Shown: positions 33,782 to 42,905, numbered from the stretch's first letter. The stretch is DNA of 64,000 nt from Streptomyces rhizoryzae (GCF_023155275.1 NZ_JALMUV010000045.1:1-64000), one strand, 5' to 3'. The notes: generated by a model not told the origin, from the sequence alone. Numbers and translations are program-made.

Positions 33782-34765
33782 TCAGGGCGCGGTGGGGTCG
33801 ATGCCGAAGAGGGCGGCGGCGTTGGCCGAGCGGACCTTGTGCCGGTCGGTGTCGGTGGCGAGGTGCGCGAAGAAGGCGTCGATCTCCGCCCGGGTGGGCT
33901 GCTGGAAGGGGTAGTCGGTGGAGAAGATCAGCCGGTCGGTGGTGGTCACCGCCAGGGCGTGGTGCAGCAGGGCGGGGTTGAACATGCCCGAGGTCGTGAG
34001 GAAGACGTTGCTGCGGAGGTAGTCCGAGACCGGGCGCGGGAGGCCGGCGAGGCGGGCGAGGCTGTCGGCGCGGTCGAGCCAGAACGGCAGCAGCTCGCCC
34101 CAGTGGCCCAGCACGAGCTGTAGCCCGGGATGGCGGTCGAAGGTGCCGCGCAGCACGAGCCGCAGGGCCGCGGTCGCCGCTTCCAGGTGCCAGCCCCATC
34201 CGAAGGTGGCCAGCCCGAGGTCGGTCATCGGGTCGAACCCGCGGTAGGCGGCGTCGCGCAGCGCGTCGGAGGGGATCTGCGGGTGGAGGAAGACCGGCTG
34301 GCGCAGCGCCGCGGCGGCGGCGAAGAAGTCGTCGTAGACGGGGTCGTCGAGGAACCGGTCGCCGGAGCGGCCGTAGACCATCGTCCCCACGTGGCCCTGG
34401 GCCGCGGCGCGTTCGAGCTCGGCGGCGACGTGGCGCGGGGCGGACATCGGCAGGGTCGACAGGGACCGGAAGCGTGCCGGGTGGGCGCTGACCGCTGCGG
34501 CGGCGGTGTCGTTGGCGAGGCGGCTGAGCGCGACCGCTTCCGCGGGGGGCAGCGGATGGGTGCCCGGCGGGGTGAGGGCCAGGACGGCCACGTCGATGCC
34601 CTGGGCATCCATGGCGGCGATCCGGCCGGCGCCGAGGTCGGCGAGACGCCGGCCGGTGTCGCCCCGCTCGTTGAGGGCGAGGCTCTCGTCCGGGCGGGAC
34701 ACGGCGTTCAGGGCGGAGGTCAGTTCCGGCAGCGTCCAGTGTTCTTCGATGCCGATGAGGGGCAT
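33782..34765 (-). CDS. amidohydrolase (ACMSD-like) family protein
   Basis: A 327-residue metal-dependent TIM-barrel protein of the amidohydrolase-2 (aminocarboxymuconate-semialdehyde decarboxylase-like) group. It opens MPLIGIEEHWTLPELTSALN; IEEHW replaces the usual D-x-H. Other landmarks are MDAQGIDVAVLALTPPG, FLHPQIPS with a metal-ligand His, LVLGHWGELLPFWLDR and a late Asp in IFSTDYPFQ. It probably hydrolyses or decarboxylates an aromatic or carboxylate substrate. The start is ATG 34765 with GAAGGAA upstream. It is divergent from the MarR gene; the SDR is downstream. Confidence 0.88.
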   Translation of the reverse strand: MPLIGIEEHWTLPELTSALNAVSRPDESLALNERGDTGRRLADLGAGRIAAMDAQGIDVAVLALTPPGTHPLPPAEAVALSRLANDTAAAAVSAHPARFRSLSTLPMSAPRHVAAELERAAAQGHVGTMVYGRSGDRFLDDPVYDDFFAAAAALRQPVFLHPQIPSDALRDAAYRGFDPMTDLGLATFGWGWHLEAATAALRLVLRGTFDRHPGLQLVLGHWGELLPFWLDRADSLARLAGLPRPVSDYLRSNVFLTTSGMFNPALLHHALAVTTTDRLIFSTDYPFQQPTRAEIDAFFAHLATDTDRHKVRSANAAALFGIDPTAP

Positions 34766-34890
34766 GGTCAGCGTTCCTTCGGGGTCGCGGGTGCGCGCGT
34801 CCTGAGAGGGCGGAAGCGCTCCGGGAAGGGGACGGGGGCATACGGGGCGGAGGCATGACGGTGCGAGTACGGGCTGGTGCGAGTACGGAC

Positions 34891-34932
34891 TGTTACCTGT
34901 CAAAGGACAGCTATCACCTGACAAGTAAAATA
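34891..34932. promoter_or_regulatory. MarR operator/promoter region
   Basis: AT-rich for this genome. CTGTC-AAAG-GACAG (34897-34910) is an inverted repeat. On the minus strand TTGTCAGGTGATA and TTGACAGGTAACA are near-identical direct repeats. TAAAAT (34926-34931) is a good -10 for the MarR gene. This fits autoregulation and control of the amidohydrolase unit. Confidence 0.55.
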
Positions 34933-34942
34933 CACTGAGGGC

Positions 34943-35395
34943 GTGGAGGAGAAGCAAAAAGCCCAACTGTTCGAGCTCGCCGACCTGATCCTGGCGATCG
35001 GCCGGCACGTGCACGCCGCCAAGGCGGACGCGGCGGAGCCGTGGACGCCGCTGGAAGCGGCGGTCATGCGCTTCATCGACCACCGGCCGGGTGCCACGGC
35101 GACCCAGGCGGCCGAGGCGACCCGGCTGATCTCCAGCAACTTCAGCCGGGCGCTGCGCAAGCTGGAGCAGAAGGGCCTGGTGCGCCGCGAGGCCGACCCC
35201 GACGACGCCCGGCGCGTGCGCCTGTATCCGACGCCGAAGGCGGGCGAGAATCTGGGCCGCCTCCAGGATGCCTGGAGCCGTCTGCTGGGCGACGCTGTTC
35301 CCGACGCCGCCGAGGCGGACGCGTTGATCGCCGCGCTCCGGCGCATCGAGTCGCGGCTCCTCGACCGCCCCCGCGGCGCTGCGGGCGGCGCCTGA
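34943..35395 (+). CDS. MarR-family transcription regulator
   Basis: A 150-residue winged-helix regulator: a dimerisation helix (AQLFELADLILAIGRHVHAA), then LEAAVMRFIDHRPGATATQAAEATRLISSNFSRALRKLEQKGLV and a wing DPDDARRVRLYPT. The start is a GTG at 34943 (MEEKQKAQ), 12 bases after a TAAAAT -10, so the transcript has almost no leader. It is divergent from the amidohydrolase/SDR unit and is the obvious regulator of it. Confidence 0.9.
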   Translation: MEEKQKAQLFELADLILAIGRHVHAAKADAAEPWTPLEAAVMRFIDHRPGATATQAAEATRLISSNFSRALRKLEQKGLVRREADPDDARRVRLYPTPKAGENLGRLQDAWSRLLGDAVPDAAEADALIAALRRIESRLLDRPRGAAGGA

Positions 35396-35455
35396 GCGAG
35401 GCGCGGAGGCCCGCGAGCCGGCCGCCGGGACGGCCGCACCGGGCACCTCCGCCAG

Positions 35456-35488
35456 CCCATTGCATAAAACTGCCGCCATCCGTATAGT
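35456..35488 (+). promoter_or_regulatory. argC promoter overlapped by an ARG-box half-site
   Basis: TTGCAT (35460-35465), 17 bases, TATAGT (35483-35488) form a near-ideal promoter. CCCATTGCATA at 35456-35466 matches one half of the Streptomyces ARG box that I recall from the arginine genes and covers the -35, so ArgR repression is expected. Confidence 0.7.
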
Positions 35489-35518
35489 CATGCCATCGAA
35501 GAGGAGGGTCCAGGGGCC

Positions 35519-36547
35519 ATGACGGTACGAGCAGCAGTCGCCGGTGCGAGCGGATACGCGGGGGGAGAGATCCTGCGCCTGCTCCTGGCGCACCCGGAGA
35601 TCGAGATCGGCACGGTGACCGGGCACTCCCAGGCCGGGCAGCGCCTGGACGCGGTGCAGCCGCACCTCGGCCCGCTGGCCGACCGGGAGCTCGCGCCGAC
35701 CTCGGCGGCGGCCCTGGCCGGCCACGACGTGGTCTTCCTCGCCCTGCCGCACGGCCAGTCCGCCGCGGTCGCCGCACAGCTCGGCCCGGACGTGCTGGTG
35801 GTGGACTGCGGGGCCGACTTCCGGCTGGCGGACGCCGCCGACTGGGAGGCGTTCTACGGCTCCCCGCACGCCGGCACCTGGCCGTACGGCCTCCCCGAGC
35901 TGCCCGGCTGCCGCGAGGCGCTGCGCGGCACCCGGCGGATCGCCGTCCCGGGCTGCTACCCGACCGCCGTCTCCCTCGCGCTCTTCCCGGCCTACGCCGC
36001 CGGCCTCGCCGAGCCGGAGGCCGTGGTCGTCGCCGCCTCCGGCACCTCCGGCGCGGGCAAGGCCCTCAAACCGCACCTGCTCGGCTCCGAGGTGATCGGC
36101 TCGATGAGCCCGTACGGCGTCGGCGGCGGCCACCGGCACACGCCCGAGATGGTGCAGAACCTCAGCGCGGTGGCCGGTGAGCGGGTCGGGGTGTCCTTCA
36201 CCCCGACCCTGGCCCCGATGTCCCGCGGCATCCTCGCCACCTGCTCCGCCAAGGCCCGGCCCGGCGTGGACGCCGAGGCGGTCCGCACCGCGTACGCCAA
36301 GGCGCTGGCCGGCGAGGCGTTCGTCCGCCTGCTGCCGGAGGGCCGGTGGCCCGCCACCGCCGCCGTGCACGGCTCCAACGCCGCGCAGATCCAGGTGGCG
36401 TACGACCCGGCGGCTCATCGGATCATCGCCGTCAGCGCCATCGACAACCTCACCAAGGGCACCGCGGGCGGCGCGGTCCAGAGCATGAACATCGCCCTCG
36501 GCCTCCCCGAGGACCTGGGGCTTTCCACGATTGGAGTCGCGCCGTGA
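35519..36547 (+). CDS. argC: N-acetyl-gamma-glutamyl-phosphate reductase
   Basis: 342 residues; reduces N-acetylglutamyl phosphate to the semialdehyde (arginine pathway, third step). The Rossmann motif AAVAGASGYAGGEILRLL is near residue 5. The catalytic Cys lies in IAVPGCYPTAVSLAL (near residue 146), followed by VVAASGTSGAGKALKPHL and a His-rich GGGHRHTPEM. The ATG at 35519 follows GAGGAGG and the ARG-box promoter. The stop overlaps argJ (GTGA). It is first of argCJBDR. Confidence 0.97.
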   Translation: MTVRAAVAGASGYAGGEILRLLLAHPEIEIGTVTGHSQAGQRLDAVQPHLGPLADRELAPTSAAALAGHDVVFLALPHGQSAAVAAQLGPDVLVVDCGADFRLADAADWEAFYGSPHAGTWPYGLPELPGCREALRGTRRIAVPGCYPTAVSLALFPAYAAGLAEPEAVVVAASGTSGAGKALKPHLLGSEVIGSMSPYGVGGGHRHTPEMVQNLSAVAGERVGVSFTPTLAPMSRGILATCSAKARPGVDAEAVRTAYAKALAGEAFVRLLPEGRWPATAAVHGSNAAQIQVAYDPAAHRIIAVSAIDNLTKGTAGGAVQSMNIALGLPEDLGLSTIGVAP

Positions 36548-37698
36548 GTGTGACGGCAGCCAAGGGCTTCCTGGCGGCGGGGATCGCCGCCGGGATCAAG
36601 GAGAACGGCAACCCGGACCTGGCCCTGGTGGTCAACAGCGGGCCGCGCCTGGCCGCCGCCGGCGTGTTCACCGCCAACCGCGTCAAGGCCGCCCCGGTCC
36701 GCTGGTCCGAGCAGGTCCTCAAGGGCGGCCGGGTCTCCGCGGTGGTCCTCAACTCCGGCGGCGCCAACGCCTGCACCGGCCCGCTCGGCTTCCAGGACAC
36801 CCACGCCACCGCCGAGAAGGCCGCCGAGGTGCTCGACGGCCACAGCGCCGCCGAGATCGCGGTGGCCTCCACCGGCCTGATCGGCGTGCGGCTGCCGATG
36901 GACAAGCTGCTGCCCGGCGTCGAGAAGGCGGCCGCCGAACTCACCGCGCACGGCGGCGACAAGGCCGCCATCGCCATCAAGACCACCGACAGCGTCCACA
37001 AGACCGCCCAGGTCACCAAGGACGGCTGGACGGTCGGCGGGATGGCCAAGGGCGCGGGCATGCTCGCACCCGGCCTGGCCACCATGCTCGCCGTGCTGAC
37101 CACCGACGCCGACGTCCCGGCCGAGCAGCTGGACGCCGCGCTGCGCGCCGCCACCCGCACCACCTTCGACCGGGTCGACTCCGACGGCTGCATGTCCACC
37201 AACGACACCGTGCTGCTGCTGGCCTCCGGCGCCTCCGGCACCGTCCCGGACGGGGACGCGTTCGCCGAGGCGGTCCGCGAGGTCTGCGCCGACCTGGCCC
37301 GCCAGTTGATCGGCGACGCCGAGGGCGCCAGCAAGGACATCCGGATCGAGGTGGTCAACGCCGCGTCGGAGGAGGACGCCGTCGAGGTCGGCCGCTCCAT
37401 CGCCCGCAACAACCTCCTCAAGTGCGCCCTGCACGGCGAGGACCCCAACTGGGGCCGGGTGCTCTCCGCCATCGGCACCACCTCCGCCGCCTTCGACCCG
37501 GACCGGCTGAGCGTCGCCATCAACGACGTCTGGGTCTGCCGGAACGGCGCGGTCGGCGAGGACCGCGACCTGGTGGACATGCGCTACCGCGAGGTGCGGA
37601 TCACCGCCGACCTCGCCGCCGGCACCGAGTCCGCGGTCATCTGGTCCAACGACCTCACCGCCGACTACGTCCACGAGAACAGCGCGTACTCCTCATGA
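36544..37698 (+). CDS. argJ: bifunctional ornithine acetyltransferase/N-acetylglutamate synthase
   Basis: 384 residues; recycles the acetyl group from N-acetylornithine to glutamate and can also use acetyl-CoA. VNSGPRLAAAGVFTANRVKAAPV is the family opening. The self-cleavage site is AKGAGMLAPGLATMLAVLTTDA, where the Thr of ATML becomes the N-terminal nucleophile of the beta chain. A late GEDPNWGRVLSAIG is also typical. The GTG start at 36544 overlaps the argC stop by four bases, so translation is coupled. Confidence 0.97.
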   Translation: MSVTAAKGFLAAGIAAGIKENGNPDLALVVNSGPRLAAAGVFTANRVKAAPVRWSEQVLKGGRVSAVVLNSGGANACTGPLGFQDTHATAEKAAEVLDGHSAAEIAVASTGLIGVRLPMDKLLPGVEKAAAELTAHGGDKAAIAIKTTDSVHKTAQVTKDGWTVGGMAKGAGMLAPGLATMLAVLTTDADVPAEQLDAALRAATRTTFDRVDSDGCMSTNDTVLLLASGASGTVPDGDAFAEAVREVCADLARQLIGDAEGASKDIRIEVVNAASEEDAVEVGRSIARNNLLKCALHGEDPNWGRVLSAIGTTSAAFDPDRLSVAINDVWVCRNGAVGEDRDLVDMRYREVRITADLAAGTESAVIWSNDLTADYVHENSAYSS

Positions 37699-37762
37699 CC
37701 GGCCCCGCCGCGCGGCCGCGCGCACCCCACCCCCAGCCCCCGGAGCGGAACGAGACCGGCGT

Positions 37763-38752
37763 ATGACCACCCGCAAGCACACCGCGCTCCCCAAGGCCCG
37801 TACGCTCATCGAGGCGCTGCCCTGGCTGACCCGGCACCACGGCCGGACCGTCGTCATCAAGTTCGGCGGCAACGCGATGGTGGACGAGGAGCTCAAGCGC
37901 GCCTTCGCACAGGACGTGGTCTTCCTCCGGCACGCCGGACTGCGCCCGGTCGTGGTCCACGGCGGCGGCCCGCAGATCAGCGCCCAGCTCGAACTCCTCG
38001 GTCTGGAATCGGAGTTCAAGGGCGGGTTGCGGGTCACCTCGCCCGAGGCGATGAACGTCGTCCGGATGGTGCTGGCCGGCCAGGTGCAGCGCGAACTGGT
38101 CGGGCTGCTCAACGAGCACGGCCCGCTCGCGGTCGGCATGACCGGCGAGGACGCCCGGCTGATGTCCGCCACCAAGCACCTCGCGGACGTCGACGGCGAA
38201 CTGGTCGACCTCGGCCGGGTCGGGGAGATCACCGCGATCGACCCCGGCGCGGTCCGGGCGCTGCTGGACGACGGCCGGATCCCGGTGATCTCGTCCATCG
38301 CCCGCAGCAGCGACGACGGCGAACCCTCCGGCGTCTTCAACGTCAACGCCGACACCGCCGCCGCGGCGCTGGCCGCGGCGCTCGGCGCGGAGACGCTGAT
38401 GGTGCTGACCGACGTCGAGGGCCTCTACGAGGACTGGCCGCACAGCGACGAGGTGATCTCCCGGCTGACCGCGAGCCAGCTGGAGAAGCTGCTGCCCGAG
38501 CTGGCCAGCGGCATGGTCCCGAAGATGGAGGGGTGCCTGCACGCGGTCCGCAACGGCGTGCGCACCGCCCGCGTCATCGACGGGCGGGTCCAGCACTCGA
38601 TCCTGCTGGAGATCTTCACCGACGAGGGCATCGGCACGATGGTCGTCCCGGACCCCGACCCGGTACCGGCCGCCGGCCCCCGCTGCGCCGGCCCCCACGG
38701 CACCGGCACCCACGGCAGCGGCACACCCGACACCACACAGGGGGCGGAATGA
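37763..38752 (+). CDS. argB: acetylglutamate kinase
   Basis: 329 residues; phosphorylates N-acetylglutamate and is the usual arginine-feedback point. VVIKFGGNAMVD is the ATP/Lys motif, VVVHGGGPQIS binds substrate, and VFNVNADTAAAALAAALGAE and MVLTDVEGLYEDWP form the ATP domain. A 30-residue Gly/Pro/Thr-rich tail after MVVPDPDP goes beyond the usual length of about 300. The start is ATG 37763, 64 bases after argJ; the stop overlaps argD (ATGA). Confidence 0.97.
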   Translation: MTTRKHTALPKARTLIEALPWLTRHHGRTVVIKFGGNAMVDEELKRAFAQDVVFLRHAGLRPVVVHGGGPQISAQLELLGLESEFKGGLRVTSPEAMNVVRMVLAGQVQRELVGLLNEHGPLAVGMTGEDARLMSATKHLADVDGELVDLGRVGEITAIDPGAVRALLDDGRIPVISSIARSSDDGEPSGVFNVNADTAAAALAAALGAETLMVLTDVEGLYEDWPHSDEVISRLTASQLEKLLPELASGMVPKMEGCLHAVRNGVRTARVIDGRVQHSILLEIFTDEGIGTMVVPDPDPVPAAGPRCAGPHGTGTHGSGTPDTTQGAE

Positions 38753-39972
38753 GCACGGCGGCAGACACCCCGGCCACCGGGGGCAACGAGCAGCTCACCC
38801 GGCGCTGGCGGGGCGCCATGATGGACAACTTCGGCACCCCCCGCCTCCCGCTCGTCGAGGGCGAGGGCGCCACCGTCCGGGACGCCGAGGGCAACGCCTA
38901 CCTGGACTTCCTCGGCGGTATCGCGGTCAACGCGCTCGGCCACGCGCACCCCGCGGTGGTCCGCGCGGTCGCCGACCAGGTCGCCACCCTCGGCCATGTG
39001 TCGAACTTCTTCGTCGCCGAGCCCACCGTGGCGCTCGCCGAGCGGCTGCTGGCCCTGGCCGGCCGCCCCGGCCGGGTCTACTTCTCCAACTCCGGCGCCG
39101 AGGCCAACGAGGCCGCCTTCAAGATCGGCCGGCTCACCGGCCGGACCCACATGGTCGCCACCGCCGGCGGCTTCCACGGCCGCACCATGGGCGCCCTGGC
39201 GCTCACCGGCCAGCCCGCCAAGCAGGACCCGTTCCGCCCGCTGCCCGGCGACGTCGAGCACGTCCCGTACGGCGACGTGGCGGCCCTGCGGGCCGCCGTC
39301 ACCACCGACACCGCCTTCGTCATCCTGGAGCCCATCCAGGGCGAGAACGGCGTGGTCGTGCCGCCGCCCGGCTACCTCAAGGCGGCCCGCGAGATCACCG
39401 CCGCCACCGGCACCCTGCTGGTCCTGGACGAGATCCAGACCGGCATCGGCCGCACCGGCCACTGGCTGGAGTCCGCGGCCCAGGGCGTCGAGGCGGACGT
39501 CATCACCCTCGCCAAGGGCCTGGGCGGCGGCCTCCCGATCGGCGCCACGCTCGCCTTCGGACCGGCCGCTGACCTGCTCACCCCCGGTGCGCACGGCTCC
39601 ACGTTCAGCGGCAATCCGGTGGTCTGCGCCGCCGCCCTCGCGGTCCTGGACACCATCGAGGCGGACGGCCTGCTCGACCACGTCAAGCGCACCGGTGAGC
39701 GGCTGCGGACCGGGATCGAGGAGCCGGGGCACCCGTTGGTCGGCCAGGTCCGCGGCGCCGGCCTGCTCCTGGGTATCGTCTTGACCGGGCCCCTCGCGCC
39801 GCAGGTGCAGCAGGCGGCCCAGGACGCGGGCCTTCTGGTCAACGCGGTCGCGCCGGACGTCGTCCGGCTCGCCCCGCCGCTGATCGTCTCCGACGCACAG
39901 GTGGAGACGTTCCTCCGGAAGCTGCCCGGCGTCCTGTCGACGGCCGGGCAAGCGGCCAACGGGGAACGATGA
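38749..39972 (+). CDS. argD: acetylornithine aminotransferase
   Basis: 407 residues; PLP enzyme converting N-acetylglutamate semialdehyde to N-acetylornithine. YLDFLGGIAVNALGHAHPAV, FSNSGAEANEAAFKIGR and LVLDEIQTGIGRTGHW match fold-I class III aminotransferases. The PLP lysine is in ITLAKGLGGGLPIGA (near residue 257), followed by HGSTFSGNPVVCAAA. The ATG at 38749 overlaps the argB stop, so the two are coupled. argR follows after 19 bases. Confidence 0.97.
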   Translation: MSTAADTPATGGNEQLTRRWRGAMMDNFGTPRLPLVEGEGATVRDAEGNAYLDFLGGIAVNALGHAHPAVVRAVADQVATLGHVSNFFVAEPTVALAERLLALAGRPGRVYFSNSGAEANEAAFKIGRLTGRTHMVATAGGFHGRTMGALALTGQPAKQDPFRPLPGDVEHVPYGDVAALRAAVTTDTAFVILEPIQGENGVVVPPPGYLKAAREITAATGTLLVLDEIQTGIGRTGHWLESAAQGVEADVITLAKGLGGGLPIGATLAFGPAADLLTPGAHGSTFSGNPVVCAAALAVLDTIEADGLLDHVKRTGERLRTGIEEPGHPLVGQVRGAGLLLGIVLTGPLAPQVQQAAQDAGLLVNAVAPDVVRLAPPLIVSDAQVETFLRKLPGVLSTAGQAANGER

Positions 39973-39991
39973 TCCGGAGACTGACACAACG

Positions 39992-40534
39992 ATGACCGAG
40001 CCGCAGGGGAACGAGTCGCAGAACAGCGGCCCGGCCGTACCGCAGACCCGCACCGCCCGCCACCGCCGGATCGTGGACATCCTCAACCGGCAGCCGGTCC
40101 GCTCCCAGAGCCAGCTCGCGAAGCTGCTCGCCGACGACGGCCTGTCCGTCACCCAGGCGACCCTCTCCCGCGACCTGGACGAACTGGGCGCGGTGAAGAT
40201 CCGCAACACCGGCGGCGAGCTGATCTACGCGGTACCGAGCGAGGGCGGCGACCGCAAACCGCGGGCGCCGCTGGGGGAGTCCGCCAAGGAGGAGCGGATG
40301 CGCCGCCTCTCCGGCGAACTCCTCATCTCCGCCGAGGCGTCCGCCAACCTCGTCGTCCTGCGCACTCCGCCGGGTGCCGCCCAGTTCCTGGCCTCCGCCA
40401 TCGACCAGGCTGAGCTCCACGACATCCTCGGCACCATCGCCGGCGACGACACCCTGCTGCTGATCAGCCGCGACCCCACCGGCGGCCAGCACCTGGCCGC
40501 CCACCTCCTGCAACTGGCGGAGGGCGCGCGGTAG
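39992..40534 (+). CDS. argR: arginine repressor
   Basis: 180 residues; arginine-dependent repressor of the arg genes. The N-terminal winged helix is RHRRIVDILNRQPVRSQSQLAKLLADDG then VTQATLSRDLDELGAVKIR. The C-terminal hexamerisation and arginine-binding part shows ANLVVLRTPPGAAQFLASAIDQ and ILGTIAGDDTLLLI, with the GDD needed for arginine contact. A disordered 20-residue head precedes it. It is last in argCJBDR, with a strong hairpin 18 bases after the stop. ARG-box-like sites precede argC and argH. Confidence 0.97.
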   Translation: MTEPQGNESQNSGPAVPQTRTARHRRIVDILNRQPVRSQSQLAKLLADDGLSVTQATLSRDLDELGAVKIRNTGGELIYAVPSEGGDRKPRAPLGESAKEERMRRLSGELLISAEASANLVVLRTPPGAAQFLASAIDQAELHDILGTIAGDDTLLLISRDPTGGQHLAAHLLQLAEGAR

Positions 40535-40552
40535 CGGGGGAGCCCCGCGGCC

Positions 40553-40587
40553 CGGGAGGGCCCCGCCGATGCGGCGGGGCCCTCCCG
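40553..40587 (+). terminator. terminator of argCJBDR
   Basis: Perfect 15-bp stem, CGGGAGGGCCCCGCC at 40553-40567 with its complement at 40573-40587, and loop GATGC. Confidence 0.88.
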
Positions 40588-40621
40588 GCGCGCCCGCGCG
40601 CCGCACCGCCCGCACGAACGA

Positions 40622-40661
40622 CCGGAGGCCGCCATCGCATCTCTGCGACGACGGCCTCCGG
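40622..40661 (-). terminator. long hairpin after tRNA-Pro
   Basis: CCGGAGGCCG (40622-40631) pairs with 40652-40661, and inside it TCGCA/TGCGA pairs around TCTC. It lies 13 bases beyond the tRNA 3' end on the minus strand and may also stop stray arg transcription. Confidence 0.75.
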
Positions 40662-40674
40662 CCTGTGTGCACCG

Positions 40675-40748
<74 letters not shown>

Positions 40749-40893
40749 GTGCCGTATCCGGCCGGTGTTTCCCCGGCCGGGGCGTGCAGAAAGAAAAATA
40801 CCCTGTCCGGGCCGATGAATCCAAAGCGGGGCCCTTCCGGGGCGGTGCGGGGGCCTCCCGGCGGGCGCGCCGTGGCCGTGTTTGGATGGATAT

Positions 40894-41286
40894 ATGCCAG
40901 CAAAGCAGAGCAAAACGGATAAGGCGCGGCGGGACGGCATCCGGGTGCGGCGGGCGTACGACCCGCCGGAGCGGGCGGACGGCGCCCGGGTGCTGGTCGA
41001 CCGCCTGTGGCCGCGGGGGCTGGCCAAGGAGGACGCGCGGTTCGACGAGTGGTGCAAGGACGTGGCGCCGTCGCCGGAGCTGCGGAAGTGGTACGGGCAC
41101 GACGCGGAGCGGTTCGCGGAATTCGCCGAGCGCTACCGCGGCGAGCTGGCCGAGGGGGTGGCGGCGGAGGCGGTGGACCACCTGCGGGAGCTGGCGGCGG
41201 ACGGCCCGCTGACGCTGCTGACCGCGACCAAGGAGGTGCCGCACAGCAATGCGGCGGTGCTCGGGGGGGTGCTCCGGAAGGGCTAG
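40894..41286 (+). CDS. DUF488 family protein
   Basis: A 130-residue protein of the DUF488 family: IRVRRAYDPPERADGARVLVDRLWPRGL, then WCKDVAPSPELRKWYGHD and a late LTLLTATKEVPHSNAAVL. The function is unknown, although family members are often near stress or metal genes. The start is ATG 40894 with GGATGG upstream; a TTG at 40882 is an alternative. It lies alone between tRNA-Pro and argH. Confidence 0.88.
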   Translation: MPAKQSKTDKARRDGIRVRRAYDPPERADGARVLVDRLWPRGLAKEDARFDEWCKDVAPSPELRKWYGHDAERFAEFAERYRGELAEGVAAEAVDHLRELAADGPLTLLTATKEVPHSNAAVLGGVLRKG

Positions 41287-41304
41287 CCCCGGCCCCGCGG
41301 CTCG

Positions 41305-41338
41305 TTGACGAAACATGCGGTGCAATGCATAATTATGC
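41305..41338 (+). promoter_or_regulatory. argH promoter with ARG-box palindrome
   Basis: TTGACG (41305-41310), 17 bases, CATAAT (41328-41333). The -10 is inside the perfect 12-bp palindrome GCATAATTATGC (41327-41338), part of the longer ARG-like TGCAATGCATAATTATGC from 41321. ArgR binding here would block RNA polymerase. Confidence 0.75.
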
Positions 41339-41448
41339 CCACGGTGCACGCGCCTGGAGGAGTCACCGCCGCCGCGTGCGGCCCGGTGTGTTCCCCGCCG
41401 GCGGGCAGCCGGTCAACCACTCCCAACCACGCACGAGGAGCACCGCAC

Positions 41449-42885
41449 GTGAGCAGCAACAACGGCGACGTCCGGCTCTGGGGCGGCCGCTTCGCCGACG
41501 GCCCGGCCGAGGCGCTCGCCGCCCTCTCCGCCTCCGTCCACTTCGACTGGCGGCTGGCCCCGTACGACATCGCCGGCTCCCGGGCCCACGCCCGCGTCCT
41601 GCACGCGGCCGGACTGCTCACCGCCGACGAGCTGACCCGCATGATCGAGGGGCTGGACCGGCTCGAACGCGATGTCGCCGACGGCTCGTTCACCGGCACC
41701 GTCGCCGACGAGGACGTGCACACCGCCCTGGAGCGCGGGCTGCTGGAGCGGCTCGGTCCGGACCTCGGCGGCAAGCTGCGGGCCGGCCGCTCCCGCAACG
41801 ACCAGGTCGCCACGCTCTTCCGGATGTACCTGCGGGACCACGCCCGGATCATCGGCGGGCTGCTCGCCGAACTCCAGGAGGCGCTGGTCGGCCTGGCCGA
41901 GGCCCACCCGGACGTCGCCATGCCGGGCCGCACCCACCTCCAGCACGCCCAGCCGGTGCTCTTCGCCCACCACGTGCTCGCGCACGTCCAGGCGCTCTCC
42001 CGGGACGCGGAGCGGCTGCGCCAGTGGGACGAGCGGACGGCCGTCTCGCCGTACGGCTCGGGCGCGCTGGCCGGGTCCTCGCTCGGGCTGGACCCGGAGG
42101 CGGTAGCCGCCGACCTCGGTTTCGAGCGCGGTTCGGCGGGCAACTCCATCGACGGCACCGCGGCCCGCGACTTCGTCGCCGAATTCGCCTTCGTCACCGC
42201 GATGATCGGGGTCAACCTCTCCCGGATCGCGGAGGAGGTCATCCTGTGGAACACGAAGGAGTTCTCCTTCGTGACCCTGCACGACGCCTTCTCCACCGGC
42301 TCCTCGATCATGCCGCAGAAGAAGAACCCGGACATCGCGGAGCTGGCGCGCGGCAAGTCCGGGCGGCTGATCGGCAATCTGACCGGTCTGCTGGCGACCC
42401 TGAAGGCCCTCCCGCTCGCCTACAACCGCGACCTCCAGGAGGACAAGGAGCCGGTCTTCGACTCCTGCGACCAACTGGAGGTGCTGCTCCCGGCGTTCAC
42501 CGGCATGATGGCGACGCTGACCGTGCACCGCGAGCGGATGGCCGAGCTGGCGCCGGCCGGTTTCTCGCTCGCCACCGACATCGCGGAGTGGCTGGTCAAG
42601 CAGGGCGTGCCGTTCCGGGTGGCGCACGAGGTGGCCGGCGAGTGCGTCAAGGAGTGCGAGGCGCGGGGCATCGAGCTGGACGAGCTGACCGACGAGCAGT
42701 TCGCCAAGATCTCGCCGCATCTGACCCCGGAGGTCCGCGGCGTGCTCAACGTCCCCGGTGCGCTGGCCGCGCGCAACGGCCGCGGCGGCACCGCGCCGTC
42801 GGCGGTCGCGGTGCAGCTCGCCGAGGTGCGGGCGGACCTGGTGCGGCAGCAGGAGTGGGCCGCGGCAAAGTCCGTGCGCGCGTAG
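41449..42885 (+). CDS. argH: argininosuccinate lyase
   Basis: 478 residues; splits argininosuccinate into arginine and fumarate. It opens VRLWGGRFADGPAEALAALS; AGRSRNDQVATLFRMYLRD and PGRTHLQHAQPVLFAHH are substrate-binding, and the fumarase-family signature GSSIMPQKKNPDIAE contains the catalytic Ser. The GTG start at 41449 follows GAGGAG. argG is not adjacent and not in the window, so argininosuccinate synthase must be elsewhere. The leader from the predicted transcript start is about 110 bases. Confidence 0.97.
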   Translation: MSSNNGDVRLWGGRFADGPAEALAALSASVHFDWRLAPYDIAGSRAHARVLHAAGLLTADELTRMIEGLDRLERDVADGSFTGTVADEDVHTALERGLLERLGPDLGGKLRAGRSRNDQVATLFRMYLRDHARIIGGLLAELQEALVGLAEAHPDVAMPGRTHLQHAQPVLFAHHVLAHVQALSRDAERLRQWDERTAVSPYGSGALAGSSLGLDPEAVAADLGFERGSAGNSIDGTAARDFVAEFAFVTAMIGVNLSRIAEEVILWNTKEFSFVTLHDAFSTGSSIMPQKKNPDIAELARGKSGRLIGNLTGLLATLKALPLAYNRDLQEDKEPVFDSCDQLEVLLPAFTGMMATLTVHRERMAELAPAGFSLATDIAEWLVKQGVPFRVAHEVAGECVKECEARGIELDELTDEQFAKISPHLTPEVRGVLNVPGALAARNGRGGTAPSAVAVQLAEVRADLVRQQEWAAAKSVRA

Positions 42886-42905
42886 CGGCGCGGTCGGCGC
42901 CGCCG

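Noticed and set aside
34766..36418. 550-codon N-terminal extension of the amidohydrolase across marR and argC
   Set aside because: Lies antisense to two certain genes; the ATG at 34765 has a good Shine-Dalgarno and the family start.
37695..37766. 23-codon ORF between argJ and argB overlapping both
   Set aside because: Short, Pro/Arg-rich; probably chance in the 64-base gap.
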